DNA of 19,877 nt from Baffinella frigidus. Taxonomy: Eukaryota; Cryptophyceae; Cryptomonadales; Baffinellaceae. Positions 1-11,949 of this stretch are shown one piece after another (position 1 is the first letter of the stretch; each line of letters opens with the position of its first letter). The position numbers and the translations under genes were made by a program. The DNA is taken from NCBI GenBank assembly GCA_026770585.1, contig MU646602.1:139174-159050 (forward strand), in the 5' to 3' direction. The notes beneath the pieces are model-generated. The model saw nothing but the letters and a program-made list of their open reading frames with translations, was not told the origin of the DNA and made no database searches.

Positions 1-82
1 GGGGGGGGGGGGGGGGGGTGAGGCGCTGCGAGTGACCGAGTTGGGTGGGAGGGTTGGAGCGTGGTCGCACTCCGCGGGAGTC

Positions 83-232
83 TTATCTCAGAAAAGGGAT
101 TTTTAAATTCGTTTTCTTAAGTCAATTCCTGTACAAATTCGTCAACTTATTCTTTTCTCTGCACCTAAGTTGACAAATTTGAAGGGGGGTTGACTTAAGA
201 AAACGAATTTAAAAATCCCTTTTCTGAGATAA
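83..232. mobile_element. foldback (MITE-like) element with 43-bp perfect arms
   Basis: Bases 83-125 and 190-232 are exact reverse complements (beginning TTATCTCAGAAAAGG and ending CTTTTCTGAGATAA), with a 64-base centre. The centre contains tacaaattcgtcaac, which also occurs in the family A repeats. There is no coding capacity, so it would be non-autonomous. Confidence 0.75.
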
Positions 233-338
233 AGTCTGTGACGCGCAGGAGGGAGAAGGCGACGGACACGCGTGGGACACAATAGGCTGAGACAGGGCTC
301 ATAACCTGAGACAAAAGAGGATGCGCGAGGCCCATAAC

Positions 339-468
339 CTACAGGAGCGTCGACGAGCAGCGAAGCCATCTCCTCAAGAGTGCGGTGGGCGTGGCCTTGG
401 ATGTGAGTGTAATGCAAAGCACCAAAACACCACAGCAAGATCGCGAGCAGCCCCGCGCCACCTGCCGC
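339..468 (-). pseudogene. partial 3' copy of exon 618-803, with insertion
   Basis: Bases 434-468 and 339-362 match the last part of the exon, including its donor (TAG|GTTATG in place of CAG|GTTGTG). About 70 unrelated bases are inserted between the two parts. The copy lies downstream of its parent exon. Confidence 0.75.
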
Positions 469-479
469 TATTCGGTCCC

Positions 480-592
480 ACCAATTTGGTGCGCCCGGGC
501 GCGTTTCCGCGCCAAAGTTGACGGATTCGTACCACAAACCTCCACCGTCAACTTAAGAACAGTCCGTCAACCCGACTGGGGCGGAGCTAGGG
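480..592 (-). repeat. family A dispersed repeat, inverted copy
   Basis: On the minus strand it reads CTAGCTCCGCCCC, GGGTTGACGG, TTCTTAAGTTGACGG, GGTACGAATCCGTCAAC and GGAAACGCGCCCGG in order. The same order recurs at 4597, 7349, 14203, 18547 (inverted) and 19171. Confidence 0.65.
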
Positions 593-617
593 GCTCATAA
601 CCCTAGGGGCTCACAAC

Positions 618-803
618 CTGCAGGAGCGTCGACGAGCAGCGGAGCAGGACCGCGAGCAGCCCCGCGCCACTTGCCGCCCCCCCCTTGTACCCAGCCAGGA
701 TGTTGTCGCCGAGCTGGGCGGCGACGGCGTTGTTGAGCGCCCAGCAGGCCTCGGGGGACTTGCCGCCTTCGTCTTCCGTGTCGTCGCCCTCCTTTTTCCA
801 CGC
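618..803 (-). CDS. UTP10: UTP10 exon (62 residues, last in window)
   Basis: Acceptor AAAGCGCAG, donor CAG|GTTGTG, phase 0. It begins AWKKEGDDTEDEGGKSPEAC, an acidic loop, then has LNNAVAAQLGDNILAGYKGG and GLLAVLLRCSSTLLQ. The pattern fits family ANQKMIELLADNI and VILSVLVSCCSSL. The next exon must lie left of base 1. Confidence 0.85.
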
Positions 804-3800
804 CTGCGCTTTCGGGTTTCGGGTTTCGGGTTTCGGGTTTCGGGTTTCGGGTTTTGGGTTTCGGGTTTCGGGTTTAGAGAAGGGTTTGGGGTTTGGGGTG
901 TGGGGGTTCGGGTTTGGGATTTGGGGTGTGGGGTGCACGGTTCAGGGTGCCCAGTGAAGGGTGCAGGGTATACCCGGTTTACGGTGTAGGGTGTAGGACA
1001 TAGTTGGGTTCAGGGTGTAGGGTGTAGGGTGTAGGGTGTAGGGTGTAGGGTGTAGGGTGTAGGGTGTAGGGTGTAGGGTGTAGAGTGTAGGGTGCAGGGT
1101 GTAGGATGTAGGGTGCAGAGTGCAGGGCGCAGGGTGCAGGGTGCAGGGTGTAGGGAAGGGTCTAAGGTCTGTGGTTCATAGTCTGTACTCTATGGTCTAT
1201 GGTCTATGGTCTATGGTCTATGGTCTATAGTCGCAGGCAAACCTGGAAGCGCTTCTTGAGGCCCGCGAAGAGCGGGTGCTCCATGTTGCTCGCCAGCTTC
1301 ACCGCCACGACCCCCTGCAGGTTGTGAGGCACACGCAGGTTAACAAATGCCGCACGCAGGAAGGGTACTTCCCCACTATCAGATATGCCCCAATACACCT
1401 CGAGGTACGAGTAGGTATATGGAGCCCGTAGGAATACAGAACTGCCCCACTCTTCTCGCAAACAGAAAGGTACTCCCCCACTAGGGCACTTCACTCTTAT
1501 GCCCCTACGGGTTGCCTACCGTAGGGTAGTAGGTCTTATTGCTAAGGGTTATTCAAAGCGCTTCTTGAGGCCCGCGAAGAGCGGGTGCTCCATGTTGCTC
1601 GCCAGCTTCACCGCCACCACCCCCTGCAGGTTGTGAGGCACACGCAGGTTAACTAAACCAGTCAACTAAAAGGGCGTGTTCGCACCATGACGGTTGACTA
1701 ATCCGGCAGGCTGAGAGCGCGGGTTGGTCGAACGGCGCGCGGGGGACGGGAATTTATCGCCAGTTTCCTCAAGAAAAATAATTTAGCGCCGGTTTCCTCA
1801 AAAAACACTTCCTCAAGAAACAATCCGTCACACATCTGTTCACCAGCTTGTACGGGGGACTCCGACCCGGTCCGGCGAGGGGCTCACAACCTAACCGATG
1901 TGGACCGGTCCACACGAATTGCTGCTGGAGGTTAGTAATAAAGGTCTCTCTAGAAGAGGGTATGTGGGGCTGTTAGCAGCTTGTGCGGGGGACTCTGACG
2001 AAATCTGGCTGCCTGTACGGGGGACTCCTACCCGGTCCGGCGTGTGGCTCACAACCTAACCGATGTGGGCAGGTCCACATCTGTTATCAGCTGTTACGGG
2101 GGACTCCCGACGAAATCTGCCTGCCTGTGCGGGGTACTCCGACGAAATCAGCCTGGCTATGCGGGGGACTCCGACCCAATCTACCTGCCTGTGCGGGGGA
2201 CCCCGACCCAATCTGGCTGTCTATGCGGGGGACTCCGACCTGCTTGCGCGCGCGGCCGTTGACCAGCAGGTGTGCCAGCAGCATCTCGACCACCTCCTCG
2301 GTGGTCTCGGGGTGCGCGTGCACCATGGCGTGCCCCGCGACGCGCAGCGCCGCCTCGCGCACCTTCCCGCGCACAGCGACCGGCGCGGCGCCGACCTCCC
2401 AGCGGTTGAAGGGCGCGCCCGGCCCTGCCGCCACCCGAGGTTCAGATCGCGTTTTGCGTTATCTTAGTGGTGGGGTTTGCTATCTTGGCCTTGATGTAGC
2501 TTTGCCATAGCACGAACTCCACCCCTAAGAAAGTATCCGGGGATTGCTCCGCGCCCGCTCAGCGACCGGCGCGGCGCCGACCTCCCAGCGGATGAAGGGC
2601 GCGCCCGGCCCTGCCGCCACCCGAGGTAGTGTAACGCCAACCGAGGTAGTGGTACGAACCTTTATCAAAAGTCAAAGCCTCGATGCAATTAACTGCAAGG
2701 ATTTTCTGGTGCACTTTGGCCACGTCGGCGCCGACTTCCCACCGGTTGAAGGGCGCCCCCGGCCCTGTAGCCAATCGTCAACCGAGGTTTAGGCTCATGG
2801 ACTTTTGTATCACTCAACTCCAGGCGCAAGGGCCTCATTTAGGACCCGTATCGAGAAAACCAAAGGAGAAAAGTTGAAGTGACATGGCTAGACGTAGGGG
2901 TGCATGCAACCACGGAGGCTGAAGGGCGCGCCGGAGGCAGCCACAACACGTCAGCAGCGTGACGCGTGACGCAAATCGAGGGGAGAGAGGGGCACCGATG
3001 AGGTGAGAGAGGGCGGCAGCGTGACACACACACACTAGCAGCGTGCCACACGAGGAGGCCCTGCACCCTGCACCCTGAACCCAGAGGAGAGGAGAGGGGG
3101 GGCAGAACCGATGAGGTGAGAGAGGGCGGCGCGCAGCTCGGCGGCGGGCGCGAGGGCGGCAAGCTTGTCCCACCCCAGCGCTGTGAGCGCCACCTGCTCC
3201 GGATGAGAACCAGAGTAAACCATCAGGATGCGAACCAGAGTAAACATCAGGTTTTATTGGGATGTGTCGGATGTGAAATAGAGGCTGGAGTGATCCCACC
3301 CCAGCGCTGCCAGCGCTACCTAAGCCACATCAGGATACGACATATGTGAGCTTCTGTCGGACAGGTGATGAGCCTCGATCCTCCTAAGCGGGGTCTCAAA
3401 ACAGGGTTGACATCAGGGTTTATTGAGATGTGTCGGATGCGTGAAATAGAGTGTAGAGTGATCCCTCCCCAGCGCTGCCAGCGCCACCTGCACCACATCA
3501 GGATTTATGCTTCATCCGTCTTCTTCTTATTACCCTAAGAGCCTTCTGAAAAGTGACCCGACCACTAACTAAAACCGTGTGCGCCGCGGGGCGGGCTGGC
3601 TTCCATGCAGACACCTCAGGTTTTATTGAGATGTATCGGATGTGGAGTAGTTTCGAGAGTGTCGTGGGCGCTGCAGAACATCGCCCGGTGCGACACGCAC
3701 AGGGGGGGGGGGCGCGTGCAGTTCAGGCCTAGGGGTTTGGGGCGTGCGGCGTCGGATTTCGCTGAGATACTAAATTCCACACGTAAGAGAACACAAAACG

Positions 3801-6063
3801 CGCACCTCCGCGTCTTCATCGCGCACGCGAGCCAGCACCGCGGCCGCCAGCTGCGAGGGCACGGAGCAATCCCCGGACGCGAGGCTCTTCTTGGCTATCT
3901 TACGGGTGGAGTTCGTACTATCGTAACGATATATCGAGGCTAAGACAGCAAAATTAACCCAGTAATATAACACCCGTAAGATAACACCAAACGCAAAATA
4001 TCACAAAACGCGCACCTCCGCATCGTCATCCCGCACGCGAGCCAACACCGCTGCAGCAAGCTGCGCGGGCGCAGAGCAATCCCCGGACGCGAGGCTCTTC
4101 TTGGCGGCAGTGAGGCCCGCGAGGCGCACGGATGCCTCGGGGTGCTGGAGCGCGAGGAGGAGTGTAGTCGCTCCCTCAGCCACCTGGTACGGGATTGCGT
4201 CTTGGTGAGAAGGTGTTTGGTTCTGAGGGGTAAGTGTTTTGATTGTGTTGTGAACAGGAATAATTATGTTGGGAAGGTGTTTGTGATTCGGAGGAGCGTT
4301 GTGTCATTCTGGTGATGACGTGCTCGAGGCCCCGGGGTGCTGGGGCGCGAGGAGAAGCGTTGTTGCTCCTTCTGCCACCTGTGGGGGGAGAATGCTTGTG
4401 GTGAGAAGGCGCCATCAATGATTGGGTGGAGCGCGTGTTTGAGTCTGTTCAGCGGACGGTTGGTTCTCGTTGCTTCTGCCGAGGACGTGTTTGTTCTGTG
4501 GCGAGTTGAGGGGGAGGGGCGCACCGGGGCGTGCACAGTGCCCGAGAAGGTATCCGCGACGCCTTGTCATCCGCGTTCTCATCCATCTCCTATTCCTAAG
4601 TTGCCAAGCTGAATTTGCGTTGCGGTACAACCCCGTCAACTTTGGGAACTTTGGGGAGAAAACGGGCGCTCTACCGGGGCGTGCGCGGTGCCCGAGAAAG
4701 TGTCCGCGAGAAATGCGAAGACGCGCGCACGCGACGCCTTGTCCTCCGCGTCCTCGTCCGACTCCCCCCCCTCCTCCTCCGATGACTCATCATCTGACAT
4801 CTTGTCGCCGTCGCCCGGCGCCTGCATAGGGGGGGGCGTGTAAGGATACGGGGGTCGCATTCGGATACGGGGGTCGCATTCGGATACGGGGGTCGCATTC
4901 GGATACGGGGGTCGGATTCGGATACGGGGGTCGCATTCGGATACGGGGGTCGGATTCGGGGGGGGGGCGTGTAAGGATACAGGGGTCGGATTCGGTCAGG
5001 CCCAACCACAGTGACAACCGTTTTGCCCGGGTAAAACTGTTTTGTCAGGCAGGTGTAGGGAGACAGCCAGGTCCAGGCAGGTGTAAGAAGAGGCGTTTTG
5101 TCAGGCAGGTGTAGGGAGACATCCAGGTGTAGGCAGGTGTAGGGAGAGGCGTTTTATCAGGCAGGTGTTTTGTCAGCCAGATGTAGACAGGTGTAGGGAG
5201 AGACGTTTTGGCAGGCGGGTGTAGGGAAATGCAGCTACCTGGCGGAGGCGGGCGGCGATGAACGCGTCCATGGCGGGGGCGTTGCGCTGCGCCAGCGCCC
5301 TCAGCACCTGCGCCACGCAGAGAAACTTTCAGACGACTAGCACATTCGATAAAACCCACAGCGTTCAACGCTGCGCCAGCGCGCGAAGCACCTGCCGCAC
5401 ACGCCAATCCAGCACACGATTCCCCCCAATCCAGCACACGCCCCCCCCCTATCCAGCACACGTCCCCCCCCTAGAGAAAATGCAACACACGACGCATTGC
5501 CTACGCCGGGGGCGGCCAGGGCGGCCAGGGCGGCACACCTGGCGCAGCTGCGCGACGGCCGCGTCCTGCGACGCCGTGCCGGGGCCCGACGCGTCCGAGA
5601 GGTCCTCGCACGCGTCCGTGATCGCTCCCGCGAGGGCCGCCACCTGGTTTCGGGTTTCAGGTTCAGGTTTCGGATTCCGGGTTGCGGGTTCCGGGTTGCG
5701 TGCTTCGGGTTCCGGGTTCCGGGTTCCGGGTTCCGGGTTCCGGGTTCCGGGTTCCGGGTTCCGGGTTCCACGTTATGTATTCCGTGCTTCGGGTTCCAGG
5801 TTTCAGAGTTTCGGTTGTCGGGTCTCGGGTTCCAGGGCTCCGGGTTTCGGGCATACCTCGACGGTGCCGTCCGGCACGGCGGCCATGACCTTCTTCAACA
5901 CACCCATCACGTCCGCCCCCTCGCGCGTCAGCGTCGCCCGCCGCACGAGCCCTGGTGTTGTCTTTATTGTTAATTATACCGTCACCCCCCCCCCCCCCCC
6001 CCATCTTCTGCTGTTTTGGGAGGGGGTTGGCGGTTAGGGTTTGGGATTGAAGGTCTCGCTCGC

Positions 6064-6120
<57 letters not shown>

Positions 6121-9100
6121 TGGTGCATGGTGCATGGTGCATGGTGCATGGTGTTTGGTGTTCAGGGTTCAGGGGTTGGGGTTTTGGGTGTCTTAAGACG
6201 AGACGGTGGAGGAAGAGGTTGACGAAGCCGCGCACGTCCGCCTCCCACTGAGCAGCCACCGCGGGCTTCACGGATACAGTCCATCCAAACGATTTGTACT
6301 AGAATCTTATCCATTTACATTGGATTCCAACCGCGTTTCCCCAGGCGAAAAGGGCCTCGGTCGCTGCTACGTGGGCTGCCGCGGGCGAGACCGTGGATGT
6401 TTGGGGATTGAGGGTTGGGGGTTTAGGGATGAGGACCGTGGAGGAAGAGGTTGACGAAGCCGCGCACGTCCGCCTCCGCGGCCGCGGCGCCCAGCACCTA
6501 CAATCGTTTTAAGTCAGCACCTACAAACGTTTTAGTCCTATAAACGTTTTACGTTAGCACGTATAAAAGTCATCCGCCCAGCACCTGCAAAGTCACCCCA
6601 CCACTTTGATCATAACCACCGAAGGGATTGTACCAGGACCAGAACGGATCGCGCCCCCCAGCAGCTATAAAGGGACTTTTAGTCAGCACACAATAAAAGG
6701 ATTGAACACCAGCAAAAAAACAATTGTCGCGCGCCCTGATACAAGTTATCCTCGGCTTCTTAAATGCGTTTGAAGTCTTTTCACGAACGCCTCGTTTCTC
6801 TCGTACCACACAGCGGACTACGGAGGGATTTTCGGGCGCTGAGAGCCCGAGTTTCCGCTACCTTGTCTAGGAACCCCCCTATGCCCCTACGGGTTGCCTA
6901 CCATAGGGTCGTATGTCTTGTCGCTTAGGGGTTATTCGAAGTCCCTTCTAAGTCCGCTGTGTGGGGGCGCACCTCGGGGAGTGTCTTGAGTCTGAGGAGC
7001 GCGTCCAGCGCCGCTTCCGACAGCTCTTCCGGGTGCTGCGTCGCGGTGTTGGGGTTGAGGGTTTGGGTTTTGGGGTTTGGGGTTTGGGGTTCAGGGTTGA
7101 GGGTGTAGGGTTGAGTGTTCAGGGTTTGGGGGTCAGGGTTTCGGGTTTAGGGTCGAGCGTTGAGGGCAAGGGTGTGGGGGTTTAGGGTGTAGGGTGTAGG
7201 GTGTAGGGTGTAGGGTTGAGGGTTGAGGGTTGAGGGTTGAGGGTTTAGGTTTTAGGTTTCAGGGTTGAGGGTGTCGGGTTCAGGGTACGCCTGGTAGTGG
7301 CAAAACGCAGCGCACGCCAGGACGGCCGGGGCGGGGGTCTCGCCAGAGTATTCTTAAGTTGACATGGTGGGCTCGCGGTACAAATCCGTCAACTTTGCAA
7401 CGAAAAGCCGTCAAGTTTGGAGCGAAAACGCGCCCGGACCTGGTAGTGGCAGAGGGCGGCGCACGCCAGGACGGCCGGGGCGGGGTTCTCGCGCGCCGCG
7501 TACCGAGGGAGCAACTCCAGCAGCGTCGTCACCTGTTTGTTTATGGTTTCAGGATTATTTGGATTATTTGACAAGGCTTATAGGTTGCAGCATTATTTTT
7601 TATTTGAGGTTGAAGGTTGATTTTTTAGAGGTTGAAGGTTTGGTTTGAGGTTGGGGTTTATGGCTTATGGGTTGTGATTTTCGGTGTAGGGGTTAGTTTG
7701 GGTGTAGGGCACAGGATTTAGCCGCGTACCGAGGGAGCAGCTCCAGCAGCGTCGTTACCTGTTTGTTTAAGTGAAGGTTTGAATACTTTTTATTGGAGGT
7801 TTAATTATTTTCTATGTGAGGTTTGATTATTTTTTATTTGAGGTTGAAGGGTTGATTCAAGGTTGGGGTTGAGGTTTAGGGTTTAGGGTTTAGGGTTTAG
7901 GGTTTAGGGTTTAGGGTTTAGGGTTTAGGGTTTAGGGTTTGGGGTTCGGGGGTGAGTTGGGGTTTAGGGTTTAGGGTTTGGGGTTTGGGGTTTGGGGTTT
8001 GGGGTTTAGGGTTGAGGTTTAGTGTTGTGGGTTATGGGGCGTGGGTACCGAGGCAGGGGAGAGCGCGGCCTTGGACGCCATCGCAGAGAGCACCATGTAC
8101 CCCGCCGCCTGGAAGTCAGGTGTCTTGCTCGAGCGGACTGCCTCGAGGATAACGGGGAGGAGCGCCTGGGGTGTCGCCTCCGAGATCGCGCCGGGCGCCT
8201 GGTGTAGGGTTTGGGTGTGGGGTTCAGGAATATTCGATGAGAGGTGCGGGTTCAGGGTTTCAGGGTTTCGGGTTGTCAGCAAGCTTGTTAGGTTACGGTT
8301 CGGTGTTTAGGAAATATTAGATCAGAGGTGTGTTGTTCAGGGTTTCAGGGGTTCGGGGGATCAGTGAGCGTGTGAGGAGAGGACTGCCTCGAGGATCAGG
8401 GGGAAGAGCGCCTGGGTGTCGCCTCTGAGAGCGCGCCGGGCGCCTGTTGAAGGGTTGGGGTTTGGGGTTTGGGGGGGTGGAGTGTGGGGTGTGGGTGCGG
8501 GATTTGGGGTTTTGAGTTTTGGGGTTTAGGGTTCAGGGTTTAGGGTTTAGGGTTGAGGGTTTGGGGTTTAGGGTGCAGGTCAGGTTTCTAGTCAGGGGTT
8601 AGGTTTTATGGGCAAACATGGTTGAGGGTTAAGTCAACAGGGTTCAGAGTTTAGTCAACAGGGTTGAGGGTTCAGTTAGGGTGTAGGGTTTAGACCTGGA
8701 GGAGCTCGACGGCGTTGGAGACCCACAGCGCGATCGCGACAAGGCGGGCGCGATGACTTTGATGACTAGACCCCACACCCTACACTCCCCCAGCTGGCAG
8801 GCTCATGAGGGCCTCTTTTCCGCCCCGCCAAGGGCGTCTTGTATGGTCGAATGGCACCTTCATCCGGGAACATGTTTGATTAAAAACAAAATGGCCTATC
8901 AAACCGGATTCTGGCCCTTATTAAATTCACTTAGGGCCCTAATTAACCTTAGTCCAGCTCATATGAACAAATAGGGATCCATTTTCTTTTAAATCAAACA
9001 TGCCCCCGGATTGACCTGGAGGAGCTCGACGGCGTTGGAGACCCACAGCGCGATGGCCACGCGCGGCGCGGCGGGCGCGCGCGCCATCGCGCACGTGAAC

Positions 9101-11914
9101 TGCAGCACCGCGGGGTCCGAGGACGAGCACGCCGCGAGCACCTGTGGGAGGAGTGATGAGAGGCGCGCGTCAACTTGCGGATTTCTGGTAGAAAAACAGG
9201 CGTTTTGAGGATTTCTGGTGAAAAAAGGTATTTTCAAGGATTTCGGGTACAAAAACAGGGGTTTCAAATCCAGGCGCGCGCGCCATCGTGCACGTGAACT
9301 GCAATACCGCGGGGTCCGACGCCTGTCAGGCCGCGAGAACCTGGGTGGTGTGGGGTGGGGTGAGAAACGGCGCCTTCCTTCCCCTCCATGAAAGGATTTC
9401 TGGTAAAAAAACACAGGTGTTTTAAACCTGGTGAAAAACACAGGTGTTTTAAAGGTGAGGCACGCTCAGAAACGTCTCCAAGCCCCTCGCAAATCTCATC
9501 TCGGACCATACCAGAATCTTTCCTGATATAAAGGCGTAAGCTAGCATCATTTGATGCCTAAAAAAGTATATACACCCTCACCTTCCGCGTGGGGAGCCTC
9601 AGATAGCGGGACAGATTCTGTCTTGGTCCGAAATTAAATCCGATACACAATCTGTTGATGGCTGTGAAGAGAGTAGGAGGAAAGACCTGTTTGGAGAGCG
9701 GCGATCCTGTCTTTTTGACGCCAGCGAGGAAGAGCCACCGGCCCTGCGGGGAACGCCGACGTGAGTGTAAAGCGACTGGTGCTGGGCGAGTTACTGTAAA
9801 GCAACTGATGCAGAGTGATCAGAGATTTTGATTCACTCATCCAACAAGCTTCCTGGATTTGAAAGTATTTGGAACGAGCAAAATGTACTCATCCCGAGTG
9901 CGACTCTCGAGATGTTGATTCACTCATCCGCACAAGCTTCCTGGATTTGAAAGTATATTGCACGAGCAAAATGTACTCATCCCGAGTGCGACCCTCGAGA
10001 TGTTGATTCACTCATCCAACAAGCTTCCTGGATCCGAAAGTATATTGCACGAGCAACATGTTCTCATCCCGAGCGTGGCCTTGCCTGGGGCATGAGACGG
10101 TGCACCTGTGCCGTAAATGCCTGCAATATCACCCGGACGAGTATTTCTGAGAAATACGATTTCGGGGACCACCAATGCGATTTTGGTGAATCTTGAGGCT
10201 ATGTATTGTCAATTAACTGCTACGCAAGGCCAATATGAACAGCCCCTGCGCCCTGATATACACCAAAATCGTGTTCCTCAGGAATAATCGCCGTGATCAA
10301 ATAGTGAATATTCAGGAATAATCGCCGTGATGAAATAGTGAATATTCAGGAATACTCGGCGTGATGAAATAGTGAATACCGCGGGCGTGAGGACGTGCAC
10401 GAGGCGGACGAACTGGGGGGTCGCGTGGAAGGGGAGTGCTACACTCATCCGGATCTCATATGTGCTACACTCACCTGGATCTCATACACTCATCCGGAGC
10501 TAAAAAAACTGCCAACCACCTTTGCGCTGTCTTAACGGTGGGGTTTGTGCGCTGGTGAAGCTATGCTGACACCCTTCCCAAAACACCATGTTTTACATTG
10601 ATGATGATTTCGCGTTCGATCGTGGTGATAGCGTACCTGGGGCGTGAGGAGGTGCACGAGGCGCACGAACTGGCTATCTATTGTGAAGTAACTGCTACGA
10701 AAGGCCAATATGAACAGCCCCTACGCCTTGACATTTACACCAAAATCGTGTTCCTCGGGAATACTCGGCGTGATGAAGTAGTGAATACCGCGGGCGTGAG
10801 GAGGTGCACGAGGCGGACGAACTGGGGGGTCGCGTGGAAGGGGAGTGCGCACGCGAGAAGATCGTCCACGTTGTGCTCATGCACCTGCGATTAGCAACGA
10901 AGGGAGGTTAGCGGGATGCAGAAAGGTAAGCGATCCCTGGGTGTTTGGGTGTTTCAAGATCGTCCACGTTGTGCTCGTGCACCTGTGATCAAGCCGTGAG
11001 ATCAGGCGCGAGCAGGGATTCAATAAGCAAATATATCCACCAAACAGTCTTTTTGAAGCTTTGTGAGGAAGTCGAGGGTTTAGGGTTAAGGGCCACGTTG
11101 TGCTCATGCACCTGCGATTAGCAACGAAGGGAGGTTAGCGGGATGCAGAAAGGCAAGCGATCCCTGGGTGTTTGGGTGATTGGGTGTTTCAAGATCGTCC
11201 ACGTTGTGCTCACGCGCCTGCAATCAAGCCGCGCGCGGAGAGATTTAATATGCAAATATATGCACCAAACAATATTTTGAAAGCGTTTTGAGGAAGTCGA
11301 GGGTTTAGGGTTTAGGGTTTGGGGTTCAGAGTTCAGGGTTCAGGATTTAGAGGATTGGGTTCATGGTTTAGGGTTTAGAGTTTGGGGGGTTAGGGTTTAG
11401 GGTTCGTGAGCGGTCATGGTTGAGGGTTTGAGGTGAGGGGTGTACCGCATAGGAGCGGATGAGGAACTCGAGGACCTTGTGCGCGGGCCGCAGCAGGAAG
11501 TACGGCGAGATTGCCTGCCGGGGTTGGGATTTGGTGTTTTGGTGTTTGGGGTTTGGTGTTAGGTGTTTGGTGTTTGGTGTTAAGTGTCAAGCGTTTTGGG
11601 TTTGGTGTTAAGGGTTTGGGGTTTGGGGTTTGGGGTTTGGGGTTTAGGGTAGGGGGTTTAGGGTTCAGGGTTTAGCGGAGCAGGACGTAGGGTGAGATTG
11701 TTTGCGGAATCTGACTCGAGTGCGGGTATCGGGTTTGAGGGTTAGGGTTTGAGGTTAAGGGTTTGGCGTTTAGGGTGTAGGGTTTTAGGGTTTAGGGTTT
11801 AGGGCTTGGGGTTTAGGGTTTGGGGTTTGGGGTTTGGGATTGGGGGTCTTGGGTGAATGGTTTACACGACACCACGCCATGAGGCATGATGCAAGAACCG
11901 GGAGTATGACAGAT

Positions 11915-11949
<35 letters not shown>

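Larger units (their letters stand above)
1..617 (-). other. intron of UTP10 running off the window, repeat-filled
   Basis: This stretch begins with a run of G at the window edge. It then holds a 150-bp foldback element (83-232), short copies of the upstream donor region (ggctcataacct at 296-307 and 592-603), a partial 3' exon copy interrupted by an insertion (339-468), and an inverted family A repeat (480-592). No further coding block was recognised. Confidence 0.6.

Noticed and set aside
1983-2510. 175-codon plus-strand open frame
   Set aside because: Translation of the 31-base minisatellite and the antisense of exon 2240-2424.
3616-3819. Possible UTP10 exon in the large 3194-4015 intron
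   Set aside because: The flanking exons already join without a gap in the family alignment, and this block is a decayed unit of the local repeat.
4841-5000. Possible CRISPR-like array
   Set aside because: Units are contiguous 19-mers with no unique spacers, in a eukaryotic intron.
5258-6037. 259-codon open frame on the plus strand
   Set aside because: It runs antisense through three UTP10 exons and through TTCCGGG and poly-C repeats; the repeats keep it open.
5663-6271. 202-codon open frame on the minus strand
   Set aside because: Mostly translated heptamer (PGTRNPE) and (CTGT)n/(CT)n repeat; only its 5857-5951 part is a real exon, in another frame.
7874-8035. Chromosome end (telomere)
   Set aside because: The TTTAGGG run is short and lies inside an intron with exons on both sides.
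8863-9010. Introner (intron-generating element) as the sole content of an intron
   Set aside because: The intron holds much more than the element, and the element lacks splice sites at its ends.
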